Origin: Bipolaris cookei
Lineage: Eukaryota; Ascomycota; Dothideomycetes; Pleosporales; Pleosporaceae
NCBI GenBank assembly: GCA_002286855.1
Contig: NRSV01000035.1
Span: forward strand, 291,993 to 355,992
Reading direction: 5' to 3'
DNA: 64,000 nt
Part shown: positions 44,801 through 57,251 of the stretch, one piece after another
Layout of the letters: every line of letters begins with the position of its first letter
How positions within the stretch are numbered: position 1 is the first letter of the stretch
Position numbers and translations under genes: made by a program
The notes under the pieces: model-generated
Told to the model about the DNA's origin: nothing
Seen by the model: the letters and a program-made list of their open reading frames with translations, nothing else
The model's database searches: none

Positions 44801-47800
44801 ATAACGCCTCAATGTTCTCATAGAGATCTTGGGCCTCCCGATCGACTGCATCAGGTGTCCAGACGAGCGTTGTACCAACCAAAACCTCCACGAGCATACT
44901 ATTAGCAACTTCTGATGTGTTGTATTCGCGAGCGCGAGGATCAATGAGTGCTTCACTAAAACGCTCTAGAAGACTCAGGCAATCGTTTCGGGAGATTTTT
45001 AAGTTGCTGCTCCATAATGCGCGAAGAAATTGTCGTGAGTAAAGCAGATCGCTCTCCGAAAGAGACACCAAGTGGTCTGTGAATCTAGCTGGAATTATTG
45101 CTTGGTCTGGTTCTGAGCAGTCCATTGAAGATGATATAAACTGGAGGTATGTTGAGCAGGATGCGCGCAAAGCCGATATATCATTCTCAGCCTGGAGGTC
45201 ATGACGAGGTACCTCGTTATCGAAAACGGATGCTCCTACGGTCATCTGTGAACTAGATGCATCATCCATCTCCATGAAATCCTCATCCTCTGCATAGAAT
45301 GATTGCTTGACGTCTTTGCGTTGGCCGAGAGCCTTAGAAAAGTGCTGAGCTACTAAATGGATGCCATTTCGCTTATAAACGTCAGTACCCCGACCTTGAA
45401 GTGAAGCAATGTCAGGAAGGCTCTTCGTGCAGACCGCAAGGACGGCATCAATCTTGTATTGTTCTGTCTGGGGCTTGGTTAGCGTGACAGAAATGAGATC
45501 AATTAAATTAATCACGGATGACTGAAGAGCCGATACTCGGCGGTCGTCCGGGTTACCAAGCGCAGCGACAGCTGGCGCAATAATGCAGAGATTCGTGACG
45601 ATCCGCATCATATCCGGAGTAATGCCCGCAGTATTTGTTGCAATCATGTCTTTCCAACGTTGCTTTGCCTTGTCGACCTCTGACATGCAGAAATCAAGTA
45701 TTCTATTTCCCATTTGTGTAGGGTGATAGTCGTTTGTTGGCTCCTCGGAAGCAGTGTGCCCATAGGCAGTCTTTGTCGCGAAATCCTTTATGGGTGGAAG
45801 AAGCAAGAGGTAATGAGCCAGATCTTTGTAACGCGCTGTATAAGCCCTAGCCTGCGCTACGGGTCCCAATACAAGAAAAGTTGCTGCTTTTGGTGGAGCG
45901 AAAGTCAGGTCAAGACAGGTATAGATGATACGTAGTACATCGCGAGCATTGCAGTGGTGCGCAGCCAGCGAAGAGTAGGTTCGCTCAGACCATGAACCTT
46001 GAATATTCTTAGTTGAACTCTCGGGAATATATGGTAGCACCTACTTGGGGTCCATTTGCCAAGAAGCCAATTCAAGATTCGCTCGGCAGTGGAGCTGAAA
46101 TGGGTTGGATTCTCCTTGACACGCTCTTGTAAGATGGTAGTCATCAACGATGAGCTACTTCCGGTGAGTAGCGCAGGTCCACTCAATTCAATGGATGCAA
46201 GTATGGACTGAGCGGTCCCTGACACAGCCGAGAATGGGACAATGTTGAGCCTAAGCAGGACATCCATAAGATGGCATGCCACGCGAGATAAAGAAATGGA
46301 AGTGAGTGATCGGGAAGCGCTCTGCCAGGCAGATACCCAATAAGGCAGAAGTGACGCATGACATGCTGATTGCTGGAAGGCAGCTCTAAATGGAAGTTAG
46401 ATAAACCTGATTGCATACGATTGTGACACTCACCCAGCCAAGCCTAACATTGCCCATACGGAATGTACGGGGTTTTCGTCAGAGATGCATGATGTAAGCT
46501 TCTCTAACATGGGTTGGAGGTCCTCCTCACCGAAAGGACCTTGCTGTGCCATGAAGGCAACAATTTGTAATGCTGCACGTTTGGCGTTGGATCTAGGTTC
46601 AGATACGTGACGCAGGTATTCTGAAAACAACTGAGTAATGCGAAGACGCTTGCTAGAACTCTCTTCAGTATCGCTGCGGTCGCAGGCAATGGTACGTCTT
46701 CGTTGGTCAAGCATAAAGGAGAAGCGCGCAATGGTAGCGACTGTAGACCAGAGTCCTTCGTGACGTTGATGCTCTGTGTCCATTGAAAAAGCATAAGTGC
46801 GCAGTGGATGGGTATCGTCAGTAGGCGAACCTAGATGGCTCAAGCAGAGATGGTCTTCTTCCAGATACTGGTGAGCGGTGGTTTCTTGTCGGCGTCGATA
46901 GTCGCTATACATGGTCTCAATGAGCACCTCAAGATCCGAGCTGGTGGTTTCATCATATGCATCAGTGAGGAGACTTGCGATATGTGCTTCAGTATATGTC
47001 AAGGTGATTAAGATTTCGTCTCGCAGTATGGCATCAGACCACATAGACTTTAGCAGGGACAGCAATTTCTGTGTCATCCGCTTAGTCAATTCAAGAGACT
47101 GCAGTGCAGTGCGGGCAAGAACAGAATTCACGGCCGTAAGTGCAGCCACGACGACACTTCCACGCCCGGTCTTGTGTTGCAAGTAGCGCAACAGAGCAGT
47201 CAAGACGGCCTCGGAGCGATCAAGCAATGGCGCATTGGAGGCTTTGACAAGATGATGGATGCAGTGCACAAAATCATCTGCTGCGTAGACATGTTCGGCG
47301 ACGACTGGCTTGGTCCTGGATACAGCCACACGAGGCGACGCTCTAGAAGAAGGGAAGTCGGCAGGCTCGAGTGGGGTGCGAGCGTGGCTTGAGACGTTAG
47401 TGCTCCAGCTATTCTGAGGCTCACCTTCAGCGGCAGTGGGCTCTGAGAAGAAGCCGGCCAGTGAGGTGATGCAGAAGTCTACTGCATCGTCCCAACAGTC
47501 TTTGGACAAACGCTCGACATGGGGCTGGTATTCGAGGAGTGAGCGCAGTGTCTTGGGCAGGTCTTCTAGGAGTGGCTCGACCAAGCCGCCATTGGCAGGC
47601 AATACTTGGATGATGGTGTCTATGATGATCTCTACGGTGGAGCTCTTGATGGTGCGCACGCCCGACGCAATGACATGGCGCAAGGCCGAGGCGGCCAAGG
47701 GAAGGAGCGCGGCCGTCTTGGTCGTCCTGGCCTTGTTGCGCACAAAGGTAGCTCGTTCATCACGCAGGCATTGGAACAGAGTCTCGCACAGGGCCAGGTA

Positions 47801-48004
47801 TGCCTTGTTGCCCAGCGCCTCGAGGCTGGGCTTGCCACGATTGTGCTTGAGGATGTGGATGAGGTCTTTGAGGCCCGTTGTTCGGTCGAGCACACGTGAC
47901 GACTGGATCAGGACTGCACGCTGTTAGCATGTACACATGCATGCATCCAGGGTGGTTGTTTGTGAGCGCTCACGCTTTGCGTCCTGGATGTTGGTTGCCC
48001 CCAT
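38841..48004 (-). CDS. TEL1: Serine/threonine-protein kinase TEL1 (ATM orthologue)
   Basis: Six exons on the minus strand: 47974-48004, 46434-47913, 46045-46385, 41485-45997, 41046-41436 and 38841-40997. The introns are 60, 48, 47, 48 and 48 bp, and all junctions are in phase, giving 2,970 residues, normal for fungal Tel1. The first exon is only 31 nt (Met to Lys plus one base). The N terminus has the TAN-type Leu-Lys-Asp-Leu-Ile-x-Ile-Leu segment. A long helical-repeat body leads to the FAT region, then a PI3K-related kinase with Gly-Leu-Gly-Asp-Arg-His-Cys-His-Asn-Ile-Leu (catalytic loop) and His-Ile-Asp-Leu-Gly (metal site), and the Gly-Val-Phe-Arg-Arg-Cys-Cys-Glu motif. It ends with a FATC domain (Asp-Glu-Arg-Asn-Leu-Ala ... 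Gly-Trp-Ala). An Ala/Pro/Thr-rich insert precedes FATC. Tel1 senses DNA double-strand breaks via MRX and maintains telomeres. Confidence 0.95.
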
Positions 48005-48328
48005 GTCTGCCGCACTACAGCCACTGCTGCGGATGCTGCGTCGTCTCAGAGCAATCAATGGCGCGAGGCCGCAGTCGGCATGTCGCGATATCCGCAGCAA
48101 CTATTGAGGGGACTCTATGGCCGCAGCATCTCTGTGCCCATTGCAGCTCGTGTGAGTGCGGAGTTTAGGGCGGAGGTGGTGGTGGTGACGGGGGAGCGCG
48201 TCTAGCGCTGGCCCACAATCGGCGCTAAGAGCTTCTCGCGTTGGGAGAAAGTCCATCGAGCTTCACTGCTGCCAAAACGCAAAGACACCAACCACAGATA
48301 ATGCGCCAGCCGAGTGCGCGACAATCCC
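48005..48328. promoter_or_regulatory. Bidirectional promoter region TEL1-NUP192
   Basis: 324 bases between the start codons of two genes pointing away from each other. GC-rich, with a GGTGGTGGTGGTGAC tract in the middle and no obvious TATA box, in keeping with housekeeping promoters. Both transcripts must start here. Confidence 0.7.
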
Positions 48329-51300
48329 ATGGCTGAACAAGATAGCCTCGCCGCCCTCCAGGGCCTCCACCGCGACCTATGCGCCCATATCGACCTGCAG
48401 CTGCCGGTGCTCGAGCGGCTGCTGCTGAACCTGGAAGCGCATCTGGAGGAGCTCAAGACGCTGCTGGACAAGAAACCAAAGAACGATAAGAGCAGACAGG
48501 CTCTGGCTTCCGGTAATAAGACCGCTACGCTGCGTGAAGAGACGAGTGCTGACCGCGCCAGGCAAGATCACCATTGACGACAACGAATATGAGGTCAACG
48601 ACGACTTCAAACAACAGACGCTCGAACTCGCCGATGCCCTGGATCTTGATGAACTTGATGCCGCCGCCCTCTTCCTTGGCGCCCAAACCGAAGCCCGCGA
48701 GCTGGACCGCTCCCAGTTGCAGACAGCCGTCATCCGCTTCCACCGCCGCCGCGAGTATGTCCTCCTGTGTGTGCGCATCTTGATGAAAACGGCTCTGGAT
48801 AGCGACGATGCTCAAGTCGAGGGGCTACCCGTGCTGCAGGAGGCTGTCCAGATGATTGTCGGTGTACACGGCACAACAAACTTGGCCAATGCCTTTGGTT
48901 TCTGGGCCAAGTGCCTGACGAGCATGGAGGCAGTGGAGAGATGGCTGCAGTTCATTGCTGAGCGCGTGCAGAGCACCCAGGTTGTGGGGCAAGTGCCTCT
49001 GCCCGGGTTTGTAGAAATTATGGATTTCCAGCGCCAAAGCCTGACCAGACAGCACGAGAACTTGGCTGCAATTTGTACCCATATGATCAAGCCCGGATAC
49101 GTCAATCTCGACAACTATAAATCGTTGCTTGCTCGCGCCAAATCGCTCGATCGACATGACCTTAATACCATCCATTATGTTCCCATCCTTCTTCGGCTCA
49201 CGTCCTGGGTCGCCTCGGACAGCAACAACGTTACATTGAGGGAAGCGCGGAACTTGCACAACTCATTGATGAATGGACGTGAAAGCGACAACTGGCTGCT
49301 GAGGAATCTGCACGCGGCAACATTGACTTGGTGGCTGGCAGAGTACAGCGGACGCTACATGGACCCCAACACCCAAGACGCTGCGTTGCAAGGCATCAAC
49401 TTCGATGATGAGGCCAATGCGCGGTCCGACGTCTTCCTCAAGGCCCTCAGTGATGGCGCATTCCATTTCATGCTTTCCGTCAGCCAGGATGTGCGCCCAA
49501 CGCGCTGGTATGACCCCCAGAAGACTAGCATGTTATCAACGCTCTTGCAAGACACAGCTGTCTTGAGCCGAGACTTGGTGCAGCCCGAAGACTTCTTCAA
49601 GAACCTCCTCATGGAGCAATTGCAGACCTTTGTCGATTCCTTCATCACACACATGCCGGACACGCTACGCAAACTCAAGGCCGAGGAGGACGATCAGCGC
49701 CGACGACTGCAACTCCACTTCCAGCGATCAACCGGAGAGTACCCACTGCATCTGGAGCGATTCATGGTGATTGTAGCCTACGCATTTGATGGTTTCCCCG
49801 ATGCCGCCGAAGACTTCTGGAGCGACAAGGAGAGTAACCTGTACGGATTCCTACAATGGGCGGCCAAGCGGCAACCTACCCCACGGATAGCCATGTTTTG
49901 CGAAATGCTGCGCGCTATCGGTACTGGAGAGACGAATGCAGAAGCTGCGCATCGCTTCCTGCTTGAAGAAGGCGCGTCTGCCTCTGGCAAAATCCGCCGA
50001 ACCAGCTCGCTCAGTTACACTACAATCTTCAATGAGTTGAGTGAGTTCGAAAAGGACATTCATGAACCGAAGAAGGCCATTCAGGCCGGCGTCTACGCTG
50101 CCGCCACCAATCCAATTGACCAGATTGTAGAGCCAGAAAGTGCGACCATGCTTGAAAGCTACTTCCGACTTATTTCGCACATCTGCAGACAAAGCCCCAC
50201 CGCTCGCAACTGGATACTTGAGGTCAAGGAGTTCGACTTTGCCAACATCTGCTTTGGCCTCTGCACTGACAAAGTCGAAAGCGGATTGCGTGCAGCTGCT
50301 TTCGACGCCCTGTCCGCCCTGCTTGTAGGCAAGGATGCTCCACGTGCCAATGCTATGTGGTTCATGCTTGACGACTGGACTGTTAACGGCTTCTACACTG
50401 GTTCCAAGCAGAACAATACTCTGGGAGCTGCACCGAGGGACGACTTGTGGCCCACGCTCGCAGACGGATACGACGAGTCCATCGCCTTGGTTCGCCTTCT
50501 CCACATGCTGGTAGAGCCCTACCCTGAGAACGAAGGCTTGAACGACAGTCTGCCGTTCCCTGAAGGCTTAGGTTCTTCGCGTAGAATGCCCGGTATTGAG
50601 GGCTTTATCGACTTTGTCATGCAGCATGTGTTTGCAGAACGCTCTTTGGATGTACTTGATCCTCTGCAACGCAACGTCATGCGATGGACTTGCTTGCGCT
50701 TCATGGTAACTTGTCTCTCGACATTCAATGAGAACCTCGTCGTCTTCGCAAACAAGTCTAGCATACCTGTTGACGATGTTATTGATCCTTCATCTCTCGC
50801 TGTTTATGTTGTGCTGCACCCGTTTGCGCGCGTCATGGAATGGCTTTTCAATGACAAGGTCCTCAAGGCTCTCTTTGCAGCCTCGCACCATGATGTGACT
50901 ATGGTCGATGCTGCTCCGTCGGACTCGCCCTTGATCCAATCTCTCATGCTGAGCATTGAGGTGATGGACTGGGTCATGAAGCTTCAAGCTACGTATCTGG
51001 ACATCGTCAGGCCAGTACTTAAACAGCAGACCTCTTTTCAACATTCTCCGGTGTCAAATCTATCGCTAGCGTCTTTCGAGGACGCAATCTTAAACAACCT
51101 TCAAATCGTTGTTGATCTTGGCTTGTACTGTGGCACAGGTCACGAAGCCTTGACGATTGCTTCTCTTCAATTACTGGAGAAGATGGCTTCTTCCCGCAAA
51201 CTTGCAGTCTCCCCTGCAGGGTTCGGACAACGATCTGGCCGAAGCAAGATTGTCGGCATACTGGAGAAGGATAATGAAGCAGAGCGCATTGGCAGGTCCC

Positions 51301-53435
51301 TTTCGAGTCTGATGCGATTCAGCGCCGAAGAGCTTGAGGCTGGAGAAGAAGCTTCTGGATACATTGTCAAACTTCGCATATTGGATTTCCTGAACAGTTG
51401 TTTGGCTGCTGTATCTCTCCGGCCAACTATCGCTCATATTCTTTTGGGTTTCTCGTGTGGGACAAATGCTGTCCGAATTGCCGACGACAGTCTTTGGTCC
51501 AATGGACAAGCTCTCTTCCACAGCATCCTTCTGCTGGGCGTCGAATACCCGGACAATGACGGAGAGCAATTCTTAGCATGGAGGGCCGCGATCAAAACCC
51601 GGTGCTGGCAGGTGCTTCAGAAACTCTGGTGCTCGCCGCTGACGAGTGCTATCATCATGGAGGAGCTGCGCGACAACGAGCTGCTATTTATTGAAGCACC
51701 CCAACTCACTCCCATCACCCTCGAGATACCCTGGGATGGCATGTCTCTAGCTCAAGGACTCGGGGTTGCCCCCAGCGATTATTCTGCATTCTTCTCTGGG
51801 CCGCCAGCACTTGCTCTGCAGAACTTTCTCCAACGTCGTACCGCATTCTTAGACTATGAGTCGAGAGAACTTCGGTTGACAGTCAAAGAAAATATGCCGA
51901 CGATGAAATCCAGGATCCAATCCCTACTTCTTGGCACCACCATTAGACCTGGCGAGGACGCTGGTGTGAATCCCAACATTTTCGACCTGTTCGATTTCAT
52001 GGAGCTGGCCTACCCAGAACGCGCCCTGCCAGATCAGCACAAGTTCTTTGAAGGCGTGAGACTTGAATCATGTCAGGAAGAGAAAGAGGGCTGTACACTG
52101 TACTCAATACCGCTGCTAGAACAAGTAATCCGACTGAAGCTAAAGTATTGGAGGAAGGATGGCTTACTGAAAGAGGAGGAGCAAGAGATAGAGCTCGCCG
52201 AACAGGCTGAGCTTTTGATGGCCATCTTTGTTGACTGGAATCGCCGCGCCCAGCTCATACGCTATCACAAAGAGATCCTCCAATCCTGGGTTCAAGTTGT
52301 GATGGTAGCGGTGCACAACTGCGATTTTGAAAACGGAGCTCGAAGCTCTTTCATTCTACAGACCTTACAAGTCATCCTTCCAAAGCTTGAACAATCATAT
52401 GCCGCCGATATATTCACTGCTCTGCAACTCGCCAGTCTTGCTGAATCTCTCATCCAGAAGGTTGACTTCGAGTTCACAGCCTTTGACAAGACTGGCGACT
52501 TTGCGAACGATCGATTGTCACAACTCTTCCGTGCTGCGCTGATAGGCACCTATAGCCCAGTCTCTACAGCTGAACTGCGGGAGTACTGCTATCAGATTTG
52601 CTTCCGCTACATGCACGGTACTTTCCAGAAGGCAACACCAAACTCCGTTCTTGGCCGCCACATGCTCAACACAATCAGGAACTGTGGAAGCCATATGCTC
52701 GAAGTGATTTGCGACGATGCCTATAGCGGTCAAGGAACGTGCAAGGTCTCTGCGCTCCTTCTTCTCAATGCATTTGTAGCAGTTGCGACTCGTCAGTCTT
52801 CCAAGTACATACTCGAAAGCTTCGTTTCTCTCAACTTTATCGGTGTCCTTGTTGATAATATCAAGCACATCCCCGAGGAACTCCGCGCTGCGACCGCGCC
52901 ACAAGTACCAGTTCTGCTTTCGTACTACGACGCTAGTCTTGCGCTCCTCCTCCGTATATGTCAATCTCGTCTGGGAGCGGCGCATGTGCTCAACGCAGGC
53001 CTCTTCCCGGCTATCCGGGACTCACAAATCTTCTCCGTAGACCCTGACATCGGTCTCGAATTCGACGACGCGAATGCTCTACGCAAATATTACGAACTCA
53101 TGCTGGCTGTGCTACGAGTGATTAATGCCGCAGTCATTGCGAGAGGACGACAAAACGATCAGACAGTATTCCAAGCAAGAGAGTTCCTGAAGGACAATAG
53201 GCACAGCATGGTCAGCATCTTCAAGAGAAGTGTCAACGTAGGTGTCGGGAAGGGCGAGGAGGTACAACAGAATCTGGTAGACTTGGTGGATTGCTGGACA
53301 GTATTGGTTGACGTTACTGGGTTCCTACAAGTAAGTCATTTGCGTAGAAACGGGTTCAGTCAACATGTCGCTAATGTGTTGCAGTACGAAGATGAGTCAA
53401 GTCTGAAGAAGGCTAGACCAAACATGTTCTCATAA
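48329..53435 (+). CDS. NUP192: Nucleoporin NUP192
   Basis: Three exons, 48329-48512, 48562-53330 and 53385-53435; introns of 49 and 54 bp; 1,667 residues, the usual size for fungal Nup192. The first exon encodes an N-terminal helical segment, and the junction restores Ala-Ser-Gly-Lys-Ile-Thr-Ile-Asp-Asp. The Asp-Asp-Phe-Lys-Gln-Gln-Thr-Leu-x-Leu-Ala-Asp motif near residue 80 is characteristic of the family. The rest is an alpha-helical solenoid without catalytic residues. Nup192 is an inner-ring scaffold nucleoporin binding Nic96, Nup53 and Nup145N. The last intron (GTAAGT...TTGCAG) is a multiple of three and stop-free, so a model without it would add 18 residues near the C terminus; its donor and acceptor are strong and I accept it. 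Confidence 0.93.
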
Positions 53436-53903
53436 GCAGTACATCCGATTAGTGCTATGGTCTGGGGGATGGGATGATGTGTTATGCGCTTGACGGGTAT
53501 GCACTGTTATTTAATGTGTAGAAAAAGCACTTTTGAAATCCTGTTCAATTTGGCCCATTTTCATTCCACCCTATTGTATGATACCGAGCATCAAAAGTCT
53601 CAGTATAGTCACATCATACATATCTCCAAGAATGACTGTTGGGGAGGGATGTCCAAGCCACAGGTCCCAGGGGAGACTTATCGATGAGCGCTCCTCGGAG
53701 CGTACATCATCGCCGCTCCCTTGCATTGTGCCAACTTGGCACCGATAGAGCAATATACTTATGGTCGGAGAAAAATTCACTCCACCCTCCTTTTCACCCC
53801 AATCCTTCACTCCGTGCCTGGTCATGCCACACCTACATCTGAATACAAAATGCTGAGGTGAGTGTCGCCAATACCGGTGCGTGGGTAAAAGCGCTTGTAC
53901 ACA
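53436..53903. other. Intergenic stretch, start of accessory tract
   Basis: Spacer between the NUP192 stop and the dead Zn2Cys6 gene. Only short frames. From here on, intact conserved genes stop and decayed genes and transposons dominate. Confidence 0.5.
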
Positions 53904-55690
53904 ATGGTGTATCGCGGCAAGCCTTCAGCTGCATGTGCAGAATGTAGGAAACGGCGCAACCGGGTGAGTAGTCACTTTCACGGGGAGAATCCCTGTTGTA
54001 TCCACCTTCTCTTTCCTTGTACTCGAGTTTGTATGACTTGCCGACTAAATAGCAACTGCTGTTCGTCCTGCACGCTCTTATATTACTGATACTTGTTAGT
54101 ATGACAAGAAACAGCCTGTCTGTGGACAGTGCATCAAGGTTAGCCGTGGCTGCTCAGGGTACCGCAATATGGTCGACCTCATGTTCCTCGATGAGAGTAG
54201 CCGAGTGGTTACACAGAACCGGGGTCGCATTTCGCCCAGAAAGATGCCTCTGGACGATGATCGTGCCAACAAGATGTTAGTTCAAGAACCCAAAAATCAA
54301 GAACCACCCGAATCTCCTTTGCGATCAGCTGGCTTCGTCATGTACTAGCCTCTGAACGACCTCGGGGTCAACTTTCTCATAAATAACTTCATCGTGGACA
54401 GTCCAAACATGTCATTGATCCACTATCTCCCTAACTATTATGCCAGATCAGGGTTCTCTAGTCCTGCACTGCGACAGATATGTACCGCTGTTGGGCTAGT
54501 CAGCCTTGCGAACAAATCTCACAGGAAGGATATGCTGGATGTCGCCGCAAACAACTACGCTACTGCAATACGAGTTATTAACACTACTCTATTGTGTCCA
54601 AAGAAGGCAGCTCAGGACTCCATACTCGCATCCATATTCATGGCAGCTATGTTCGAAGCCCTGATCATCCCACGACATGTAGGCATGGCTAACCACTGCA
54701 CGCACCTAGCAGGTGCTGTGTCAGTGGCACACTTGATTCTGAAGCAGGAGAAACATACTGATTTCACGATACAACAGTGTACAGTACTGGTCAAGACTGT
54801 CATCATGAACTGCTGGGTTCAACAAATATTTCTACCGCCCGACTTTTCCGAGTTCAAGAATCTGGTAGAAAATAAAGTTGCACGCATTTCGGTAAATGAC
54901 ATGTTCTTGAATATTGTCATTGAATTGCTCCAGTTCAAGAATGAAGTTCAGAACTCAATACAAGATGGCTCTGCTGCTATCATAGGAAAGGCTTTTGCTA
55001 TCGATACCTCTCTAGAAGATTTTGCACATACATTGGACCGTCAAATTCCATTTGAATCTGTCCAACTACCTGCTGGTGAGAGCGAGCAACTGGCATATAA
55101 AGGATGCTATCACAGTAAGTATGCACGATCAAGTATTGGTTCATGTCTATCCCTAACCCACATCGGAAGTATATCATCAACACCTCCACGCCCATCTATG
55201 GAACAACGTTCGATCATCCCACATACGCCTCCACCAATTCATCCTACGACAATCTCAAGGTCTCACGCCGACCCCAAAACTAAGGGCTCAAGAAGCAACG
55301 TCCGAAGCCGTCATCGTTGCACTGGCCACAGAAATGATCGCAAGCGTGCCCCAGCTAGCAGGCTACCTCAAAGACCTTGAAGCACCAACCGCACCCGTCA
55401 TGCGCACCGTACCAATCCCAGACCATATCTCATATGAATTAAGGTATTCAACACAGCGATGCGCCGCTGCTCGCACCCCCGAATCCAACCCTCACAGTTT
55501 CTACCACATACTGTACCAGTTGTACATCTATGGAGCGGAATTCTGTTTACCCCAGTCAATTAGACTCTAGATCCAACAACGTATAGTGTGGATGGAAAAT
55601 AAAGTGAACCCCGTTGAGCTGGGAGCTCGCAGGATGTAGTCAGGCGCCAGCTCTGGAGTGTTCCTTCCATGAACAGTGATAAACAGTACG
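53904..55690 (+). pseudogene. Dead Zn(II)2Cys6 / Fungal_trans_2 transcription factor
   Basis: Recognisable exons are 53904-53963, 54100-55114 and 55170-about 55690. The zinc cluster reads Cys-Ala-Glu-Cys-Arg-Lys-Arg-Arg-Asn-Arg, then, after the first intron, Tyr-Asp-Lys-Lys-Gln-Pro-Val-Cys-Gly-Gln-Cys. The third zinc-binding Cys has become Tyr (codon 54100-54102), which abolishes the binuclear cluster. In-frame TAG codons follow at 54346-54348 and at 55568-55570, where Trp would be expected, and a frame break occurs near 55635. Between them the regulatory domain of the Fungal_trans_2 type is well preserved, including Leu-Trp-Asn-Asn-Val-Arg after the second intron. All three point changes fit CpA to TpA mutation on one or the other strand. 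The target genes of the intact regulator are unknown. Confidence 0.8.
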
Positions 55691-56608
55691 ACCATTTTTT
55701 GTTCATTTTAGTTATCTTAGCGGAAATGAAACTACTGATGCGTTTCATAGATTTGTTGAGTTGGTTGGTGAGGCGGAGTCGCCTGATTCTTTGGCATTTG
55801 ATGCTAACGAATACGCGATAGAGAAACCGGCGACTACGGAATTTCGAATCGGTGGAAATGATTTTTTGCATCGTGAGGCGGTGTCGGCGAGGGGTATGCA
55901 TAATTGTTCTAGTGTTGCGTGCAGTATTTGTAATCTTTGACGAAGAGGTGATTGCATTGGGCTGTTGTTGGGTATTCGCTACAAGGTGCAGTTGGTCGTT
56001 GATTGTCTCTCCGCATACTGATATCTCGGTTACGTAGCTATAGAGCACATTCAACACCCATCAAAATAAGGCCGCCGTTCACGACCGGCCTCCCGCACCA
56101 CTACGCACTCAGATTAATTAATCTTGTATATAAGAGTCTTAGATCTTCACGTATAATTTCCATTTATTACAGCAAAAAAGCGTGATATCTATGGCGCTTC
56201 CGTGAAGTGTATCACCTTGACGCTGTGCTGTTTTGGTGGGGCTGTTTTATTCTAGTATTTTCGGTCCACCAAGAGCCCACCGAACCATTGCTTACCAGGG
56301 GTGTCACGCTAACGGGGAAGACGGGAGCTAGTTCGGTTTGATACTCACTACCCCACATTATTACGAGAAGCTTGGTGCGTGTTTCAACGTCAAGTGGTGA
56401 GAAAAAGAGTAGATGCACGCTTAGAACACGTGTTTCGCAAGAGGCGATTGTCACGATCCAGGTTCAAGGGTGAATGGCCTATCAGACGATTAGAGAACGC
56501 GAGAGCCCCAACCCCAATCGTAAACACGCTATCAGGAAGGACTAAATATAATACACTTTTTGTTTTTGGATTTACTAAAGAACTATATGAAAGAAAGAAA
56601 GAAAACCA
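55691..56608. other. AT-rich stretch, no supported gene
   Basis: Contains a stop-free stretch of about 65 codons on the plus strand (55742-55939) that reads plausibly but lacks a start and a family match, and antisense frames over it. Between 56300 and 56470 TGTCACG occurs twice in direct orientation (about 147 bases apart), a sequence often seen at LTR ends, but no paired end or target duplication is visible. Possibly transposon debris. Confidence 0.3.
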
Positions 56609-57251
56609 CTAATTATTCGGATGCATCGCTTTCCGACATAGATACTGACTCATCAATGTATTCCGACAAGTTCCCATCTTCCTCATCGCTTCTCTCGTCT
56701 GGGCCAGTGCTTTGCCTTTTCTTCTGCCGCGTCTTCTGGCAGCGTCGAAAGTGTCGGTAGCCTCCTCTTCTGGGGAGCTAGAGGACTCTCCAGGAGGGTC
56801 TGCCGTGTCGGCATCGTAAGAGCCAATCCTCCGCCTGAAACGAAAACTTTGTCGACTCGATTCCGACGCTGTACTGACCCTCTTTTTCCCTTCGGAAATA
56901 ATGGTTGCAGCATTTCCCTTCTTTCCGTTGGGCCTGGTCTTGTGACCTTTTCCGCTGCGGATTGGAGGGCTGGCGTCTGCATTGTTGCTAGCACTCGATG
57001 CGGTACTCATGGCGCTTTCGAGAGGAGGGCCAGTAAAGGTAAACCAGTTCGAGGTCGTGGTCTGCTTATTAGCGGGCCCAGTCTTCTTGCGGGGAGCGTG
57101 GGCAGGGTCTGGGTTGAGAGCCCTGGGACGATATCAGTATTTCCGCTTCCTCTGTAGTTCCATCTTCGGGCTTGTCGCCGCTCGGCTCAAAATCGATAGC
57201 CTCCATCGTCTTAGGTTCATGTTTCAGTTCCTGGGCGTTCTTGGGTGCCAT
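56609..57251 (-). pseudogene. Possible broken gene for a basic, Ser-rich protein
   Basis: Two minus-strand frames that read as protein but do not join: 57069-57251 (starts Met-Ala-Pro-Lys-Asn-Ala-Gln-Glu-Leu) and a second that runs stop-free from about 57130 to 56609, with Pro-Arg-Lys-Lys-Thr-Gly-Pro-Ala-Asn-Lys and a Ser/Arg/Lys-rich end. A one- or two-base shift near 57130 would connect them, and no intron does so. The composition is charged and low in complexity. I recognise no domain. It could be a decayed nuclear-type or gag-like protein, or chance frames. Confidence 0.3.

Noticed and set aside
46021..46045. Frame change in TEL1 near Lys-Trp-Thr-Pro, at first a candidate frameshift
   Set aside because: A 47-bp intron (45998-46044, GTAGGT...TTCAAG) resolves it and gives Pro-Ser-Ser-Trp-Ser-Glu-Arg-Thr-Tyr as expected for the family.
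53331..53384. Stop-free in-frame sequence near the NUP192 C terminus taken as coding
   Set aside because: Strong GTAAGT donor, CTAAT branch and TTGCAG acceptor; removal joins conserved sequence, so it is an intron of 54 bp.
55560..56057. 165-codon minus-strand frame after the dead Zn2Cys6 gene
   Set aside because: No motif or signal peptide, AT-rich region, and it overlaps the decayed 3' end of the Zn2Cys6 gene.
56300..56470. Possible LTR, from two TGTCACG words and transposon-like sequence
   Set aside because: The two words are in the same orientation only about 147 bases apart, with no matching end or target duplication; kept only as possible debris.
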